From: an uncultured bacterium
GTDB lineage: Bacteria; Cyanobacteriota; Vampirovibrionia; Gastranaerophilales; Gastranaerophilaceae
Reading direction: 5' to 3'
Assembly: GCA_902777605.1 (NCBI GenBank)
Contig: CACYUI010000001.1
Location: 186,001 to 250,000 of the forward strand
Length of the DNA: 64,000 bases
This document shows positions 18,326-27,634 of this stretch, one piece after another. A program made the position numbers and the translations under genes. Positions within the stretch are counted from its first letter, which is position 1. Each line of letters starts with the position of its first letter. The notes under the pieces are model-generated. The model was not told the DNA's origin. It saw only the letters and a list, made by a program, of their open reading frames with translations, and ran no database searches.

Positions 18326-19993
18326 ATGGATTTCAAAAAGTTATTGGAAAATAAAGTTCTTCTAGCCTCTATTGCCGGAGGTATAGTATTACTGCTGATT
18401 ATTTTTATAATTTGCGGAACAATTGCAGCTTCCAATAATAGCAAAAAAGAAGGCATTGATGTAAGCAAAGAACCGTTAAAAGAAGATGTTGATTTGCTTA
18501 CAACGGATAATCTAGGAAAAGCATTAGAAATTCAAGCACTACTTGCCAAAAATAATATAGTTGCATCGCGCTTAGTTGATGGTACAAAATCTGTATTGAG
18601 ACTCAAGAAAGGTGATTGTACCCCCGGAATGAAAAAATGTACTACCGAACAACGCGACCGCGCAATAATGGTTATCGTAGAAAGCGGACTTTACGATCAA
18701 AATGTCGGTTTAGAAATTTTTGATAAAGGCGACTTCACTTCTACAAAAGAGGACAAGAAAATAAGACTGGTAAGAGCTATGAATGGCGAACTTGCTCGTC
18801 TTATAAAAAGAATTGACGGAATTGAAGATGCTTCCGTATTTATTTCTATTCCTGAGCAATCAATGTTTCAGGCTAATCAAAAACCGGTAACTGCTACCGT
18901 TCAACTTACGGTTGCTGTTGGTCAAACTTTAAATATGGGAACAATAAAAGCTGTATCTAATTTGTTATTAGGAAGTGTTTCCGGCTTATCAGCTTCTAAT
19001 ATATCAATAACAGATACTAACGGACATGTATATAATAGCCTTGTAGACGCTCAATCAGAAATGATTGAAAGATTGCAACAAAACGACAAATACATGCAAG
19101 AAAAAGTTCAAGCACAATTAAACAGACTAATCGGCAACGGTAAATATGTTGCCACTGTTTCTACATTCTTAAAACAAGCTCCTGTTGAAAAATTTACAAT
19201 AGAATATGATCCTACAAAGAAAACTGCAGTTAATGAACAAAGTTTTTCTGAGGGCTTAGGTGATCAAACTACTGATGTGAATAAAAACACAAATGCGGTA
19301 AGTGTTTATCTTCCAAACGGATTACCGGCAGGAAGTTCTGATTCTTCACAAAACAGAAGCTACCAAAGAACTGCAACTGAAACTCAATACGGTGTAACTA
19401 AAGTTCAAACAAATGAATATATTGCACCCGGAGCTATAGAAGAAATTTCAATTGCCGTAACTTTAGAAAAAGATGCTCTGCCTGTAGAACTTACATTGGA
19501 AGAATTAAAAGAATTAGTTGCACACGCAGCAAGCCCTAAAGCTTCACCTAACAATGTAACAATCGCATTTGCAGACTCTCTCGATCCGTTTATGGCAGGT
19601 GACAAAAATGTTAAAGCACCAATTAAAGCAACACACGGCAACCCTTGGTGGTTAGCAATAGCCCTATTAGCATTTGGCCTTTTCTTTGGTCACAGAATTC
19701 TGACACAAAAAATTGCATCTGCTAAACAAGCTCAAGAAGACGAAATTAATAGACTAAGAGAGCAAAATGAGGCTCAAGAGAAACAGATTAAGGATTTAAG
19801 CTTAAATGCTGCAGATTTAATACAAAAACAATCTCAATTACAACAAGGATTACTGGAGCAACAACAAAAACCTGCTGCAATTCCTACATCCGGAGCAGAA
19901 ATTAGAGAAGCTTTAAGAGAACTAAAAAGAGAACTTGACGGTGTTGATGAAGCAGAAGCGGGAGAACGAATAAGAAGCTGGATAGAAGGTTAA
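18326..19993 (+). CDS. fliF: FliF, MS-ring protein (YscJ/FliF family)
   Basis: 555 residues. Membrane helix at about 13-33. Ring-building motifs follow in the periplasmic part (NLGKALEIQALLAKNNI and then MNGELARLIKRIDGIEDASVFISIP split across RBM regions). The second membrane helix is at about 440-457, and a cytoplasmic tail ends in ERIRSWIEG, resembling the FliG-binding end of FliF. The tail contains a Gln-rich coiled coil. It forms the inner-membrane ring. The unusual insert DCTPGMKKCTTEQ carries two cysteines. Confidence 0.9.
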   Translation: MDFKKLLENKVLLASIAGGIVLLLIIFIICGTIAASNNSKKEGIDVSKEPLKEDVDLLTTDNLGKALEIQALLAKNNIVASRLVDGTKSVLRLKKGDCTPGMKKCTTEQRDRAIMVIVESGLYDQNVGLEIFDKGDFTSTKEDKKIRLVRAMNGELARLIKRIDGIEDASVFISIPEQSMFQANQKPVTATVQLTVAVGQTLNMGTIKAVSNLLLGSVSGLSASNISITDTNGHVYNSLVDAQSEMIERLQQNDKYMQEKVQAQLNRLIGNGKYVATVSTFLKQAPVEKFTIEYDPTKKTAVNEQSFSEGLGDQTTDVNKNTNAVSVYLPNGLPAGSSDSSQNRSYQRTATETQYGVTKVQTNEYIAPGAIEEISIAVTLEKDALPVELTLEELKELVAHAASPKASPNNVTIAFADSLDPFMAGDKNVKAPIKATHGNPWWLAIALLAFGLFFGHRILTQKIASAKQAQEDEINRLREQNEAQEKQIKDLSLNAADLIQKQSQLQQGLLEQQQKPAAIPTSGAEIREALRELKRELDGVDEAEAGERIRSWIEG

Positions 19994-20030
19994 CACAATA
20001 GGCATCTATCTTAGTTGAGGTGAAAATAAA

Positions 20031-21074
20031 ATGCCAATAGAAGGGTTTGATTATAAAGGATTTGCTGCAAACATGGCAGAACAAGCAAAAGAGCTTGTTC
20101 CTAAAGATTTGCAAGAATTTGAAAAAGAATATATTGTTAAAACTCTCGGAAACTTCACACTTTTAGCGGGTGAAGCTTTATTCAATGATGACAGCTTAAA
20201 TCTGACACCTGAACAAGCGGTATTTATTACACAAATAATTGCAGAATGGTCTTTTCACAAGTCCATTGACCTTGTTCACTCCGGAATTTTACCGGATTAT
20301 TGGGATAGTATAATGCAAAAAATTGCGTTTACTATATTTGAAGTTGCAAAACAAGCTGTTATTAGAAAAATTCCACAAGATCAACTTTTACAAGCTGTTG
20401 AACATCATGTTATTAAGGTTTATAAAGCCAGCATTGAGGAACTTCAACAAAAAGGTGTTATAGATGAGGCAACAAAGGATCGCGCCGAAAGTCAATCTAA
20501 CATAGATGCAATGGCTCAACAGGCTCAAGCTGAACAACAACGCCAACAACAGTTGCAAGCCGAAGAAGAAGCAAAAAAACATGAAGAAGCTAAAATTAGA
20601 CGAGAAGAAAGACGCGCGCAAAGACGCGCGCAAAGACATGGCACTACTGCACCGATAGCAGGTATCACACAAAAACAAATGAAACTTATGTCTTTAGCGC
20701 TTGTTTTAAAAATACTATCGCAAGATAAAGTTACTACAATATTAAATAAGTTTGGTTCTGAAGATTCTCAGCAAATTTCACAATATATGAATATGGCAGA
20801 TCTTGAATCACATCTGGATGGAGATTTATTATCAAACTGCTTAAAAGAAATCAAAGAATTTTTGCCATCTAAAAGAAAACTGACAAAAGAAAATATTCTT
20901 GGAGATTTGCTTAGAATTTACAGAGAAACACCAAGAGAAAAGATAGAAAAAATCATCAAAAATGAGCGTCCTATCGTTAAAAGATTTATATCGCAAGCTT
21001 ATGATGGTGAATTCGCGGATATACCCGTAAGAGTTGCGGGAATTATTGCACAATATGTTGAAGATAGTATATAA
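20031..21074 (+). CDS. fliG: divergent FliG-like protein
   Basis: 347 residues. Its position after fliF is that of fliG, and residues about 220-347 have FliG-like helical repeats (ALVLKILSQDKVTTILNKFG). Residues about 145-205 are an unusual Gln/Glu/Arg-rich coiled coil ending in repeated RRAQRRAQR. I cannot recognise the charged torque helix of motile FliG. It may therefore be a scaffold for the export base rather than a rotor. The start has GAGGTGA 7 nt upstream. Identity rests partly on context. Confidence 0.7.
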   Translation: MPIEGFDYKGFAANMAEQAKELVPKDLQEFEKEYIVKTLGNFTLLAGEALFNDDSLNLTPEQAVFITQIIAEWSFHKSIDLVHSGILPDYWDSIMQKIAFTIFEVAKQAVIRKIPQDQLLQAVEHHVIKVYKASIEELQQKGVIDEATKDRAESQSNIDAMAQQAQAEQQRQQQLQAEEEAKKHEEAKIRREERRAQRRAQRHGTTAPIAGITQKQMKLMSLALVLKILSQDKVTTILNKFGSEDSQQISQYMNMADLESHLDGDLLSNCLKEIKEFLPSKRKLTKENILGDLLRIYRETPREKIEKIIKNERPIVKRFISQAYDGEFADIPVRVAGIIAQYVEDSI

Positions 21075-21086
21075 TATAGTCAAACA

Positions 21087-21836
21087 ATGATAATAAAAAA
21101 GAACAGACAAAATTTGCGGGAGAGAAAAGTTGTTAAGGAGCAGATTCAAGAATCTGCTGCTAATAGTATTGTTGTACCTAACGAAACTAATACCCAACAA
21201 GTTGAACAACAAATTGAAAAACAAGAACCGGAAATTGATTTATTTGATATAGAAAACATTGATTTCACACAAAGACAAGAACGCAGACGAGGAACAAGAA
21301 GGCGCGGATATAGAAGAATTGATGACAGGAATCTGGTATCGAGAGCGCAAGATGAAGCTGAAACAATCAAAAAATCGGCATTTGAAGAAGGCTACCGAAA
21401 CGGTTTGAATCAAGCAGAAGAAGACTTAGCAAAATTTAGGGATAGTATTAAAAATTTTATGAAAGCTAAAGAGGAAGTTTTTGAATACATAGCGCCTGAT
21501 ATTTTGGAAATGAGTGTTTCAATTGCCAAAACAATTATCAAAAAAGAAGTTGAAAGTGATCCGCAAGTTCTTATCAATACAATAGTTGATGTCCTTAAAA
21601 CAGTTTCTAAGAATGAACCCAAAATCAATATAAGAGTACAACCACAAGCAGCAGCTTTTGTAAAAGATTCATTATCAGAAATATCTTATCAATACGGCAT
21701 TGATTCAAAAATTAATATTATATCTGATCCTTCAATTGAAGAGGGAGGATGCGTTTTTCAAACTAATAACGGTATTGTAGATGCATCCATTGACACTCAA
21801 CTGGAAATCATTAAGAAAGCTTTAGAGGGAATGTAA
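21087..21836 (+). CDS. fliH: FliH-like export-apparatus ATPase regulator
   Basis: 249 residues. Basic, Gln-rich N-terminus (RRRGTRRRGYRR near 70-80), a central helix with AEEDLAKFR, and a C-terminal FliH/SctL domain (about 130-249) with ILEMSVSIAKTIIKKEV and SDPSIEEGGCVFQTNNG. FliH/SctL anchors the export ATPase, but no ATPase gene (fliI) is in the window. Its TAA overlaps the flhA ATG. Confidence 0.85.
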   Translation: MIIKKNRQNLRERKVVKEQIQESAANSIVVPNETNTQQVEQQIEKQEPEIDLFDIENIDFTQRQERRRGTRRRGYRRIDDRNLVSRAQDEAETIKKSAFEEGYRNGLNQAEEDLAKFRDSIKNFMKAKEEVFEYIAPDILEMSVSIAKTIIKKEVESDPQVLINTIVDVLKTVSKNEPKINIRVQPQAAAFVKDSLSEISYQYGIDSKINIISDPSIEEGGCVFQTNNGIVDASIDTQLEIIKKALEGM

Positions 21837-23929
21837 TGGCAGCGGAAGGACAACAACAAAAAACTCCAATACCAGAAATTGCATTGGCACTCTTCGTAAT
21901 GACTTTGGTTTTAATTTTGATTATGGAGATGCCTAATTGGGTTATTAATTTTTCAATTTCCCTCAATATAACTCTTGGTATCGTACTATTGATGATTTCA
22001 TTATATGTACAAAAGCCATTAGAATTGGCTGCATTTCCGTCAATCATCCTTATCGGCACAATGTTCCGTTTGGTACTTTCTATTGCATCCACGCGTTTAA
22101 TTTTGGCAAAAGGGGATGCCGGAGAAGTTGTACACGCATTCGGGACATTTGTAACAGGCGGTAATATGGTTGTTGGTGGTGTAATATTTTTAATTATTAC
22201 CGTTGTACAGTTTATGGTAATCACAAAAGGTGCCGAACGTATTGCAGAAGTTGCGGCTCGTTTTGCCTTGGACGCAATGCCCGGTAAGCAAATGACCATT
22301 GATGCCGACTTTAATGCAGGACTTATTTCACCGGAAGAAGCAGTTAAACGCCGTGAAGACTTACAAAGAGAATCAAGCCTATTCGGTTCTATGGATGGTT
22401 CTATGAAGTTTGTAAAAGGTGATACTATGGCAGGTATCATCATTGTAATAATTAACATTGTAGGCGGTTTATGCGTTGGATGTTTGATGAACCAAATGCC
22501 TATTGCAGATGCGGTTAGCAAATATACAGTTTTAACAATAGGTGACGGTTTGGCATCACAACTTCCTTCTCTTTTAATGTCAATCGCAGCAGGTATTGTC
22601 ATGACTCGTGCTTCTGCCGGTAATATGTCATTAGGTGGCGATTTGACTGCGCAGATAATGGCAAAACCATACTCTTTGTTTTTTGCAGCACTATTTTTAG
22701 GTTTGATTACTGTAACTTCACCGATTACAGGCTTACCATTTTTGCCGTTTTTAATTTTCACAATTATTTTGTCAATTGCAGGCTTCTCCGTATTAGTCAA
22801 TGCAGATGTTCAATCACAATTGGGACAATTAGAAAGCGTTCGACAGAATATGCAAGACTTGGTTAACCCAAATAAGATGTACGAAAGACTTGGTGTTGAT
22901 GTATTGAGTTTGCAAGTTGGTGCAGGTCTGCTCGTTATTGCAGACCCTGATCAAGACGGTCAATTACTTGCAAAAATTGCAGCTCTTCGTCAAAGGGTAA
23001 CTGATGAATTAGGTTACATTCTTCCAAATATTCGTATTATGGACTCATCTGCTCTTGAAGCTAATGAGTATGTAATTTCTATTCGTAACAATGTTGTTGC
23101 ATCGGGTTTTGTATATCCGGGCAAATACATGGTTATAGCTGACCAGTGGGATTCAGTCAAGAAAACAATCCCTGAAGATGCAATTGTAGGTGTTGATCCG
23201 ACATATCAAACTCAAGCCTACTGGATAAATCAAGAAGATGCAAAAGAGGCAAGAAATGTTACAGCAGTAGATGCTACTGATGTTCTTGTTACACACTTAC
23301 AAGAATGTGTTAGAAAACATGTTGATGAAGTTATGACAAAAACAGATGTTCTTAAGCTTATGGAACTTGTTCGTTCTCAAGACCCAACGCTTGTCAATGA
23401 CCTCGTTCCTGCAATAATTTCTACATCTGACCTTAGGAAGATTTTTGTAAATCTGATAAGGGAAAAAGTTTCTATAAAAGATATTATATTTGTATTTGAG
23501 CGTCTTTGCGATTACGCCAGATTTTCAAAAGAACCTGATATTTTATCCGAGCGTTTAAGAGCAGCATTAGGTCGTCAAATTTGCTTGAGCAATGTTGACA
23601 AAGACCATGTTCTTTATGCACTAACCCTTTCTCCCGAATGGGAAAAAACACTCGATGATAGCTGCCAAAGAACTGAATTAGGAACAATGTTCCTTCTAAA
23701 TCCTATGCAAGTTCAAGACTTGATTGAATCTACTGCGATGACTCTTATGAGAGCTCACCAACAAATCGGTCAGCAGCCTGTAATCTTATGCTCACCAAGA
23801 ATTCGATTACCTTTATATCAATTGCTGGAAAGACATATTCCTACAATTGTTGTAATTTCTTATTCTGAATTAATTACAGATATTAAGGTTGAAGCAGTTG
23901 ATACTATCGGTGAAAACTCTGGATATTAG
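21836..23929 (+). CDS. flhA: FlhA/SctV export-gate protein
   Basis: 697 residues, full length. Multi-pass N-terminal membrane domain (about 1-320) with the FHIPEP-family stretch GTMFRLVLSIASTRLIL and the conserved GERIAEVAARFALDAMPGKQ-type loop. The large cytoplasmic domain (about 350-697) binds chaperone-substrate complexes. It forms the nonameric export gate of the flagellar/type III machine. TAATG overlap with fliH. The rest of the gate (flhB, fliPQR) is not in the window. Confidence 0.95.
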   Translation: MAAEGQQQKTPIPEIALALFVMTLVLILIMEMPNWVINFSISLNITLGIVLLMISLYVQKPLELAAFPSIILIGTMFRLVLSIASTRLILAKGDAGEVVHAFGTFVTGGNMVVGGVIFLIITVVQFMVITKGAERIAEVAARFALDAMPGKQMTIDADFNAGLISPEEAVKRREDLQRESSLFGSMDGSMKFVKGDTMAGIIIVIINIVGGLCVGCLMNQMPIADAVSKYTVLTIGDGLASQLPSLLMSIAAGIVMTRASAGNMSLGGDLTAQIMAKPYSLFFAALFLGLITVTSPITGLPFLPFLIFTIILSIAGFSVLVNADVQSQLGQLESVRQNMQDLVNPNKMYERLGVDVLSLQVGAGLLVIADPDQDGQLLAKIAALRQRVTDELGYILPNIRIMDSSALEANEYVISIRNNVVASGFVYPGKYMVIADQWDSVKKTIPEDAIVGVDPTYQTQAYWINQEDAKEARNVTAVDATDVLVTHLQECVRKHVDEVMTKTDVLKLMELVRSQDPTLVNDLVPAIISTSDLRKIFVNLIREKVSIKDIIFVFERLCDYARFSKEPDILSERLRAALGRQICLSNVDKDHVLYALTLSPEWEKTLDDSCQRTELGTMFLLNPMQVQDLIESTAMTLMRAHQQIGQQPVILCSPRIRLPLYQLLERHIPTIVVISYSELITDIKVEAVDTIGENSGY

Positions 23930-23955
23930 AAATAAGAATAAATATATAAGAACTC

Positions 23956-24123
23956 TTAACTGGCTCTTCTCATTAAGTCAGATAGTTTTACATTTTTATT
24001 TTTTATAGATGGTTCACTCTTCTTAATCGGAGTTTCACTTTCTTTAAATTGTGACAGCCCAACTCTTTGGGGTTCCTTTTCAAATATTAAAATTTTATGC
24101 ATTATTGTTTCTATTATACTCAT
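23956..24123 (-). CDS. small basic protein (55 aa), unknown
   Basis: Started at the ATG at 24123 because AGGAGA lies 7 nt upstream; a longer frame to 24204 lacks a ribosome site. Lys/Ser/Pro-rich with ETPIKKSEPSIKNKN, probably disordered. It ends with LSDLMRRAS and is not recognised. Confidence 0.6.
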   Translation of the reverse strand: MSIIETIMHKILIFEKEPQRVGLSQFKESETPIKKSEPSIKNKNVKLSDLMRRAS

Positions 24124-24238
24124 TACAATTCTCCTTAGTATAATTTTACTAAAAATTCCTGTTTTTGTATCCTTCATTAAAACTATTTTAGACTCGAAAA
24201 ACATTACACCTTATGCTAAAATCATAGGTATAAAGTAT

Positions 24239-24958
24239 ATGGATATAGATTTGAGTAAAGGTTTTTATAATAATTTAGATACAAATTTCGAACAAGCTCT
24301 GGAAATGAGTAACAAAGAATTTACTCACAAAGAGCTTGTGTCATTGCTTCAAGACGGAAACATTCCTCAAAAGCAAATTGCTGCATTAAATTTTGATTAT
24401 GTTAAAACAACTGATGATGCAAAAATTTTATTATCAAACCTAACCGGATGTGACGGAAAAATAAGAGAAGCCGTTGCTCTCAGAATAAATCAAATTTTAA
24501 ACACCTCAGAAGAAACGATCACAATTTTTAGCCCAATTGCAGCTGAAAAAATAGCAGATGCATCTATTGATATTAATGCTAATATTTGCAGATTGGCGGT
24601 AGATAGTGCAATTATTCTAAAGCAGGACAAAATATTTGCTCAAAAATATGTATCTAAAATTTTAGTATTTACAAACCAAGCGCTAGCAGAATTAGATAAA
24701 TTTATATTTCGGGACAAAAAATATGTAATAAATAAACAACTGTTCAAATTATATTGGTGTTTAGAAGGTATAAAATATTTTCAAGAATTTATTGATGAAA
24801 AAGAATTAGAGAAAATTTTAACAATTTGCTCCGAACAAAAAGAATACACTATACGCGAAAAAGCCGCCCAAATAGTTGCGACTTCTAATAAATTTCCATA
24901 CCTGAAAAACAAATTTGTAAATGACGAAAACTACTATGTTAGAGAAGCCATAAACTAA
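24239..24958 (+). CDS. HEAT-repeat-like helical protein (239 aa)
   Basis: All-helical, with repeated pairs such as IREAVALRINQIL, ANICRLAVDSAIIL and IREKAAQIVATSN that resemble HEAT repeats. Soluble, no signal. Such proteins are binding scaffolds. TATAAA lies 4 nt before the ATG and there is no ribosome site; an alternative -10 TAAAAT lies 16 nt upstream. Function unknown. It sits just after the export operon but has its own upstream region. Confidence 0.7.
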   Translation: MDIDLSKGFYNNLDTNFEQALEMSNKEFTHKELVSLLQDGNIPQKQIAALNFDYVKTTDDAKILLSNLTGCDGKIREAVALRINQILNTSEETITIFSPIAAEKIADASIDINANICRLAVDSAIILKQDKIFAQKYVSKILVFTNQALAELDKFIFRDKKYVINKQLFKLYWCLEGIKYFQEFIDEKELEKILTICSEQKEYTIREKAAQIVATSNKFPYLKNKFVNDENYYVREAIN

Positions 24959-24977
24959 ATCACCGATGTAGTTATCT

Positions 24978-25886
24978 CTATATCATCATTGCTTTTTGCA
25001 AAACATCCAAATGACCGTCCAATAGGAATTCAGCAAATTTCTTTGTATCAATTTGAGCACCGACAATTGCCATTAAATCATCCGGCAATATAGAAATCAT
25101 TTTTACAAGAGTTTCCTTATCAAGCGCTGCCATAGGTTTAACCATATCCTGTTTCATCATTGTGCCCAACATATCAACATATGACTTAGGTTGGAATAAT
25201 GTCAAATACTCAGGTTTTTCCTTTGTCATTTGGAACACCAATTGTCTTTGAACATCAGGATCAACCATTGACATAAAATCTCTGAATTTGTCTTCAGGAA
25301 GTTCTTCTATACTTTTTAAGAAATCATTAATATTAGTATCTTCTGAAGGCTTTCCTGTTACACCTTCAACAAATTTTATCATAACCTCCGGAGGAAGTTT
25401 TTTTAACTCGTTCATTACATCATTTTTTTCTACATTTTCATTTTGGAAAAACATTGCCAAATCATCTTCTGTAAACATAGAAACAATACTTTCTAACGGA
25501 AATGCTGCAAGAGCGACTCTTACCAATTCTTCAATATCAACGGCACTCAACATTTCCAACAATTTGTCTTGGGTAAAGAAATATAATCCCATTACCAAAT
25601 CCTGCTGATCTAATAATGGCAAAACCATTTGCCGTGTTCTATCATCCATTTTATGAAGAATTACAAATTTATTTTCTACATCAGCAAGTTTAAAAACTTT
25701 AATAAGTTTTGCAGGAGAATTGTACATTTCTTGAGCATACTTGACTGCTTTTTGGTTTCCTCGCGCAGCCTCTGCTTCAATAATTTCATCAACAGTTTTT
25801 AGCCCGTAATCTTTAATCATACGAGTAGATGTTATACCCATTCTATCTGCGAATAGTTTCATATTTGCATCTATTACTATTGACAT
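24978..25886 (-). CDS. MgtE-N/FliG-like helical repeat protein
   Basis: 302 residues, soluble. Repeated short helical motifs (LADVENKFVILHKMDD, LSAVDIEELVRVALAAFP, FTEDDLAMFF) resemble the superhelical N-domain of MgtE and the related FliG middle domain. The C-terminal part has LPDDLMAIVGAQID. There is no transporter domain. Close to the FliG-like operon, it might be a partner of that machine; this is inference. GGAGCGCC before ATG gives a good ribosome site. Its promoter region is shared almost word for word with the gene at 33.2 kb. Confidence 0.65.
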   Translation of the reverse strand: MSIVIDANMKLFADRMGITSTRMIKDYGLKTVDEIIEAEAARGNQKAVKYAQEMYNSPAKLIKVFKLADVENKFVILHKMDDRTRQMVLPLLDQQDLVMGLYFFTQDKLLEMLSAVDIEELVRVALAAFPLESIVSMFTEDDLAMFFQNENVEKNDVMNELKKLPPEVMIKFVEGVTGKPSEDTNINDFLKSIEELPEDKFRDFMSMVDPDVQRQLVFQMTKEKPEYLTLFQPKSYVDMLGTMMKQDMVKPMAALDKETLVKMISILPDDLMAIVGAQIDTKKFAEFLLDGHLDVLQKAMMI

Positions 25887-25900
25887 GGCGCTCCTATAAA

Positions 25901-25966
25901 TTCTCTCTTGTATATATAAAGTATTTAACTTTTAAATAATTGCCTTTTTATTAAGAATTGTAACAA
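25901..25966 (-). promoter_or_regulatory. repeated upstream block A
   Basis: Contains TGTATATATAAAGTATTTAA (plus-strand reading) followed by CTTTTAAATAATTG and then AAGAATTGTAACA. The same words in the same order occur at 33283-33353, upstream of another minus-strand gene. Probably a shared promoter or regulator site. Confidence 0.55.
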
Positions 25967-25986
25967 TCGGTTTAATGTGCTATAAT
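25958..25986 (+). promoter_or_regulatory. promoter of the alpha/beta-hydrolase gene
   Basis: TTGTAA (25958-25963), a 17-nt spacer and TATAAT (25981-25986). The -10 is only 9 nt before ATG, so the transcript would start at or within a few bases of the start codon. Confidence 0.65.
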
Positions 25987-25995
25987 AAAATTGGT

Positions 25996-26760
25996 ATGAA
26001 ACGATTAATTATTATTTTAACATTATTTTTAATATTAATAAACAGTTGGAGCGCAAGTGCCGCTTCAAAATTTGTTAAAAAAGATATCAAAGTTCAAGCG
26101 TCTGATGGCTTTAGCTTGTCCGCAACACTACAATATCCAAACGATAAGAAAAAGAAAGAATTTTCTACAGTTGTACTACTCCACTCTCTTGGTTATTCTT
26201 CTGAGTGGTGGGAAACATTGCCAAATGACTTACTATCAAGAGGATATGCGGTTCTTTCAATAGATTTAAGAGGACACGGCAAAAGTGTTTATAATGCTAA
26301 ACTAACTCGTGTATCTTGGACCGGAATGAAAACCCCGGCATTTGCTAAATATCCTGACGATGTTATAAGCGTAATTGATTATGTTAAAACGGAGAATAAA
26401 CGCGCGTTTTTTAACGATTGGGCAATAATAGGCTCTGATATTGGTGCCAGCACTGCCATATGCATCGCAAATAAGATTAGTTATAAGCCAAAAACATTGG
26501 TTCTTTTATCACCTGTAATTAATGCAAAAGGAATATATATACCTGTTAAGTTAGCAGAATTAAGCAACATTGATATTTTAAATATCGTTGGAAATCATGA
26601 TATTAATGCACAAAATATTTATGATTATCTTAGTAAATTTGCACAAGCTACTTTTGCTTTGTATACATCAGAATCAAAAGCTAACGGTATGCTAATGCTT
26701 AAAAATGATCCGGAGCTATCAAATATAATAACAGGATGGCTTACGCAATACTTAAAATAG
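25996..26760 (+). CDS. secreted alpha/beta-hydrolase-fold protein with altered active site
   Basis: 254 residues from the ATG at 25996. Sec signal peptide (residues 1-23, cut near SASAA-S). Hydrolase-fold landmarks are VVLLHSLG, IDLRGHGKS and an oxyanion region. The nucleophile elbow reads GSDIG (146-150), so Asp148 replaces Ser as in dehalogenases and epoxide hydrolases. Where the catalytic His is expected near the C-terminus the sequence is ESKANGMLML, with Asn. The protein may be inactive or use other chemistry. The upstream ATG at 25975 overlaps the promoter and is rejected. Confidence 0.8.
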   Translation: MKRLIIILTLFLILINSWSASAASKFVKKDIKVQASDGFSLSATLQYPNDKKKKEFSTVVLLHSLGYSSEWWETLPNDLLSRGYAVLSIDLRGHGKSVYNAKLTRVSWTGMKTPAFAKYPDDVISVIDYVKTENKRAFFNDWAIIGSDIGASTAICIANKISYKPKTLVLLSPVINAKGIYIPVKLAELSNIDILNIVGNHDINAQNIYDYLSKFAQATFALYTSESKANGMLMLKNDPELSNIITGWLTQYLK

Positions 26761-26800
26761 CAAGTTTTAAACATATCTATCTATTATTTATAAACTAATA

Positions 26801-26830
26801 TAGCAAAAAATTATTTTATTAGTTTTTAAA
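26801..26830 (+). promoter_or_regulatory. shared AT-rich upstream element (copy 1)
   Basis: TAGCAAAAAATTATTTTATT then AGTTTTT, about 25 nt upstream of the protease-like gene. Related words precede the genes at 28024, 29099, 38796 and 55304 (minus). Confidence 0.45.
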
Positions 26831-26843
26831 TAATAGGTACCTT

Positions 26844-27590
26844 ATGAATACTATAAATTTTTTTAATAATAAAAAAACTATAAATAACACCTTTCAAAAA
26901 CGATTGTCTGCAAAAAAAATTTCAGACAAAACTATTTATTCAAGTAAAATCTTAAATATGGATAGTGAGGCTTGCCACTTTTTTGGAGTTGATAGTAGAG
27001 AAAATGTACTACAGAAATTAGAGAATCATATAAAATTAGCTTTATTAAAAAGTAAATCTTCCGGCATATTACCATTCTTTCCCAAAAGAGCATTTTTTTC
27101 TGTAGATAAACCTAACACAATTGATAACGCTTGGAATCATATTTGGAGATCAAATAAAGGAAGAAAATTTACAGAATTACTCTCAAAACCGGCTCGTCTT
27201 ACTTTTGACGGGAAATTTTTTGGTGAGAATGGAGGAGAAAACTCTCACACCATAGGTATTTTATATGAACCTAAGTCAAAAACATTATTTTGCTTAGACT
27301 CACTATCTAATTTATGCAAACAAGTAAAAGAATACCAGAAGATATTAAAGAATCAAATATTTAATTCTCCAAACGGAGAAATCAAAAAAATTATTTTTTC
27401 AAATAAACCTCAACAAAATATAAATGAATATACATGCAACAACTGGACTATTGCTAATATAGAAACCTTAAAAAAAGCCTTAGAAGAAGGCAAAAATATT
27501 AATAGTACAGAAGAATTAAACAACATTCTTCCTAATAATATAAATACAATATTAGAAGAACAATACAAATATGTGTTAAGAAATAGTTAA
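26844..27590 (+). CDS. clan CE (Ulp1/YopJ-like) cysteine-protease-type effector candidate
   Basis: 248 residues, no signal peptide. The order and spacing of candidate active-site residues match Ulp1-type proteases: His135 in SHTIGILYEP, Asp152 in FCLDSLS (17 residues later, the same gap as His514-Asp531 in yeast Ulp1), Gln190/191 in NKPQQNIN, and Cys198 in YTCNNWTIAN. The family removes ubiquitin or SUMO-like modifiers or acts as an acetyltransferase, and bacterial members are usually injected effectors. Overall similarity is too low for certainty. Lys/Asn-rich, AT-rich codon use, and position in the tRNA-His island suggest accessory origin. Confidence 0.65.
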   Translation: MNTINFFNNKKTINNTFQKRLSAKKISDKTIYSSKILNMDSEACHFFGVDSRENVLQKLENHIKLALLKSKSSGILPFFPKRAFFSVDKPNTIDNAWNHIWRSNKGRKFTELLSKPARLTFDGKFFGENGGENSHTIGILYEPKSKTLFCLDSLSNLCKQVKEYQKILKNQIFNSPNGEIKKIIFSNKPQQNINEYTCNNWTIANIETLKKALEEGKNINSTEELNNILPNNINTILEEQYKYVLRNS

Positions 27591-27634
27591 AACATTCAAA
27601 TAGTTATCGGAAAATGTTGCAACTAATATTATAA

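Noticed and set aside
21811-22800. 329-aa open frame antisense to flhA
   Set aside because: It lies wholly opposite a clear flhA gene, is Ile/Pro/Lys-rich without domain, and has no start signal; a shadow frame.
17940-23929. Complete flagellum locus
   Set aside because: Only FliE, FliF, FliG-like, FliH and FlhA are encoded; no filament, hook or motor genes in the window, so motility cannot be claimed.
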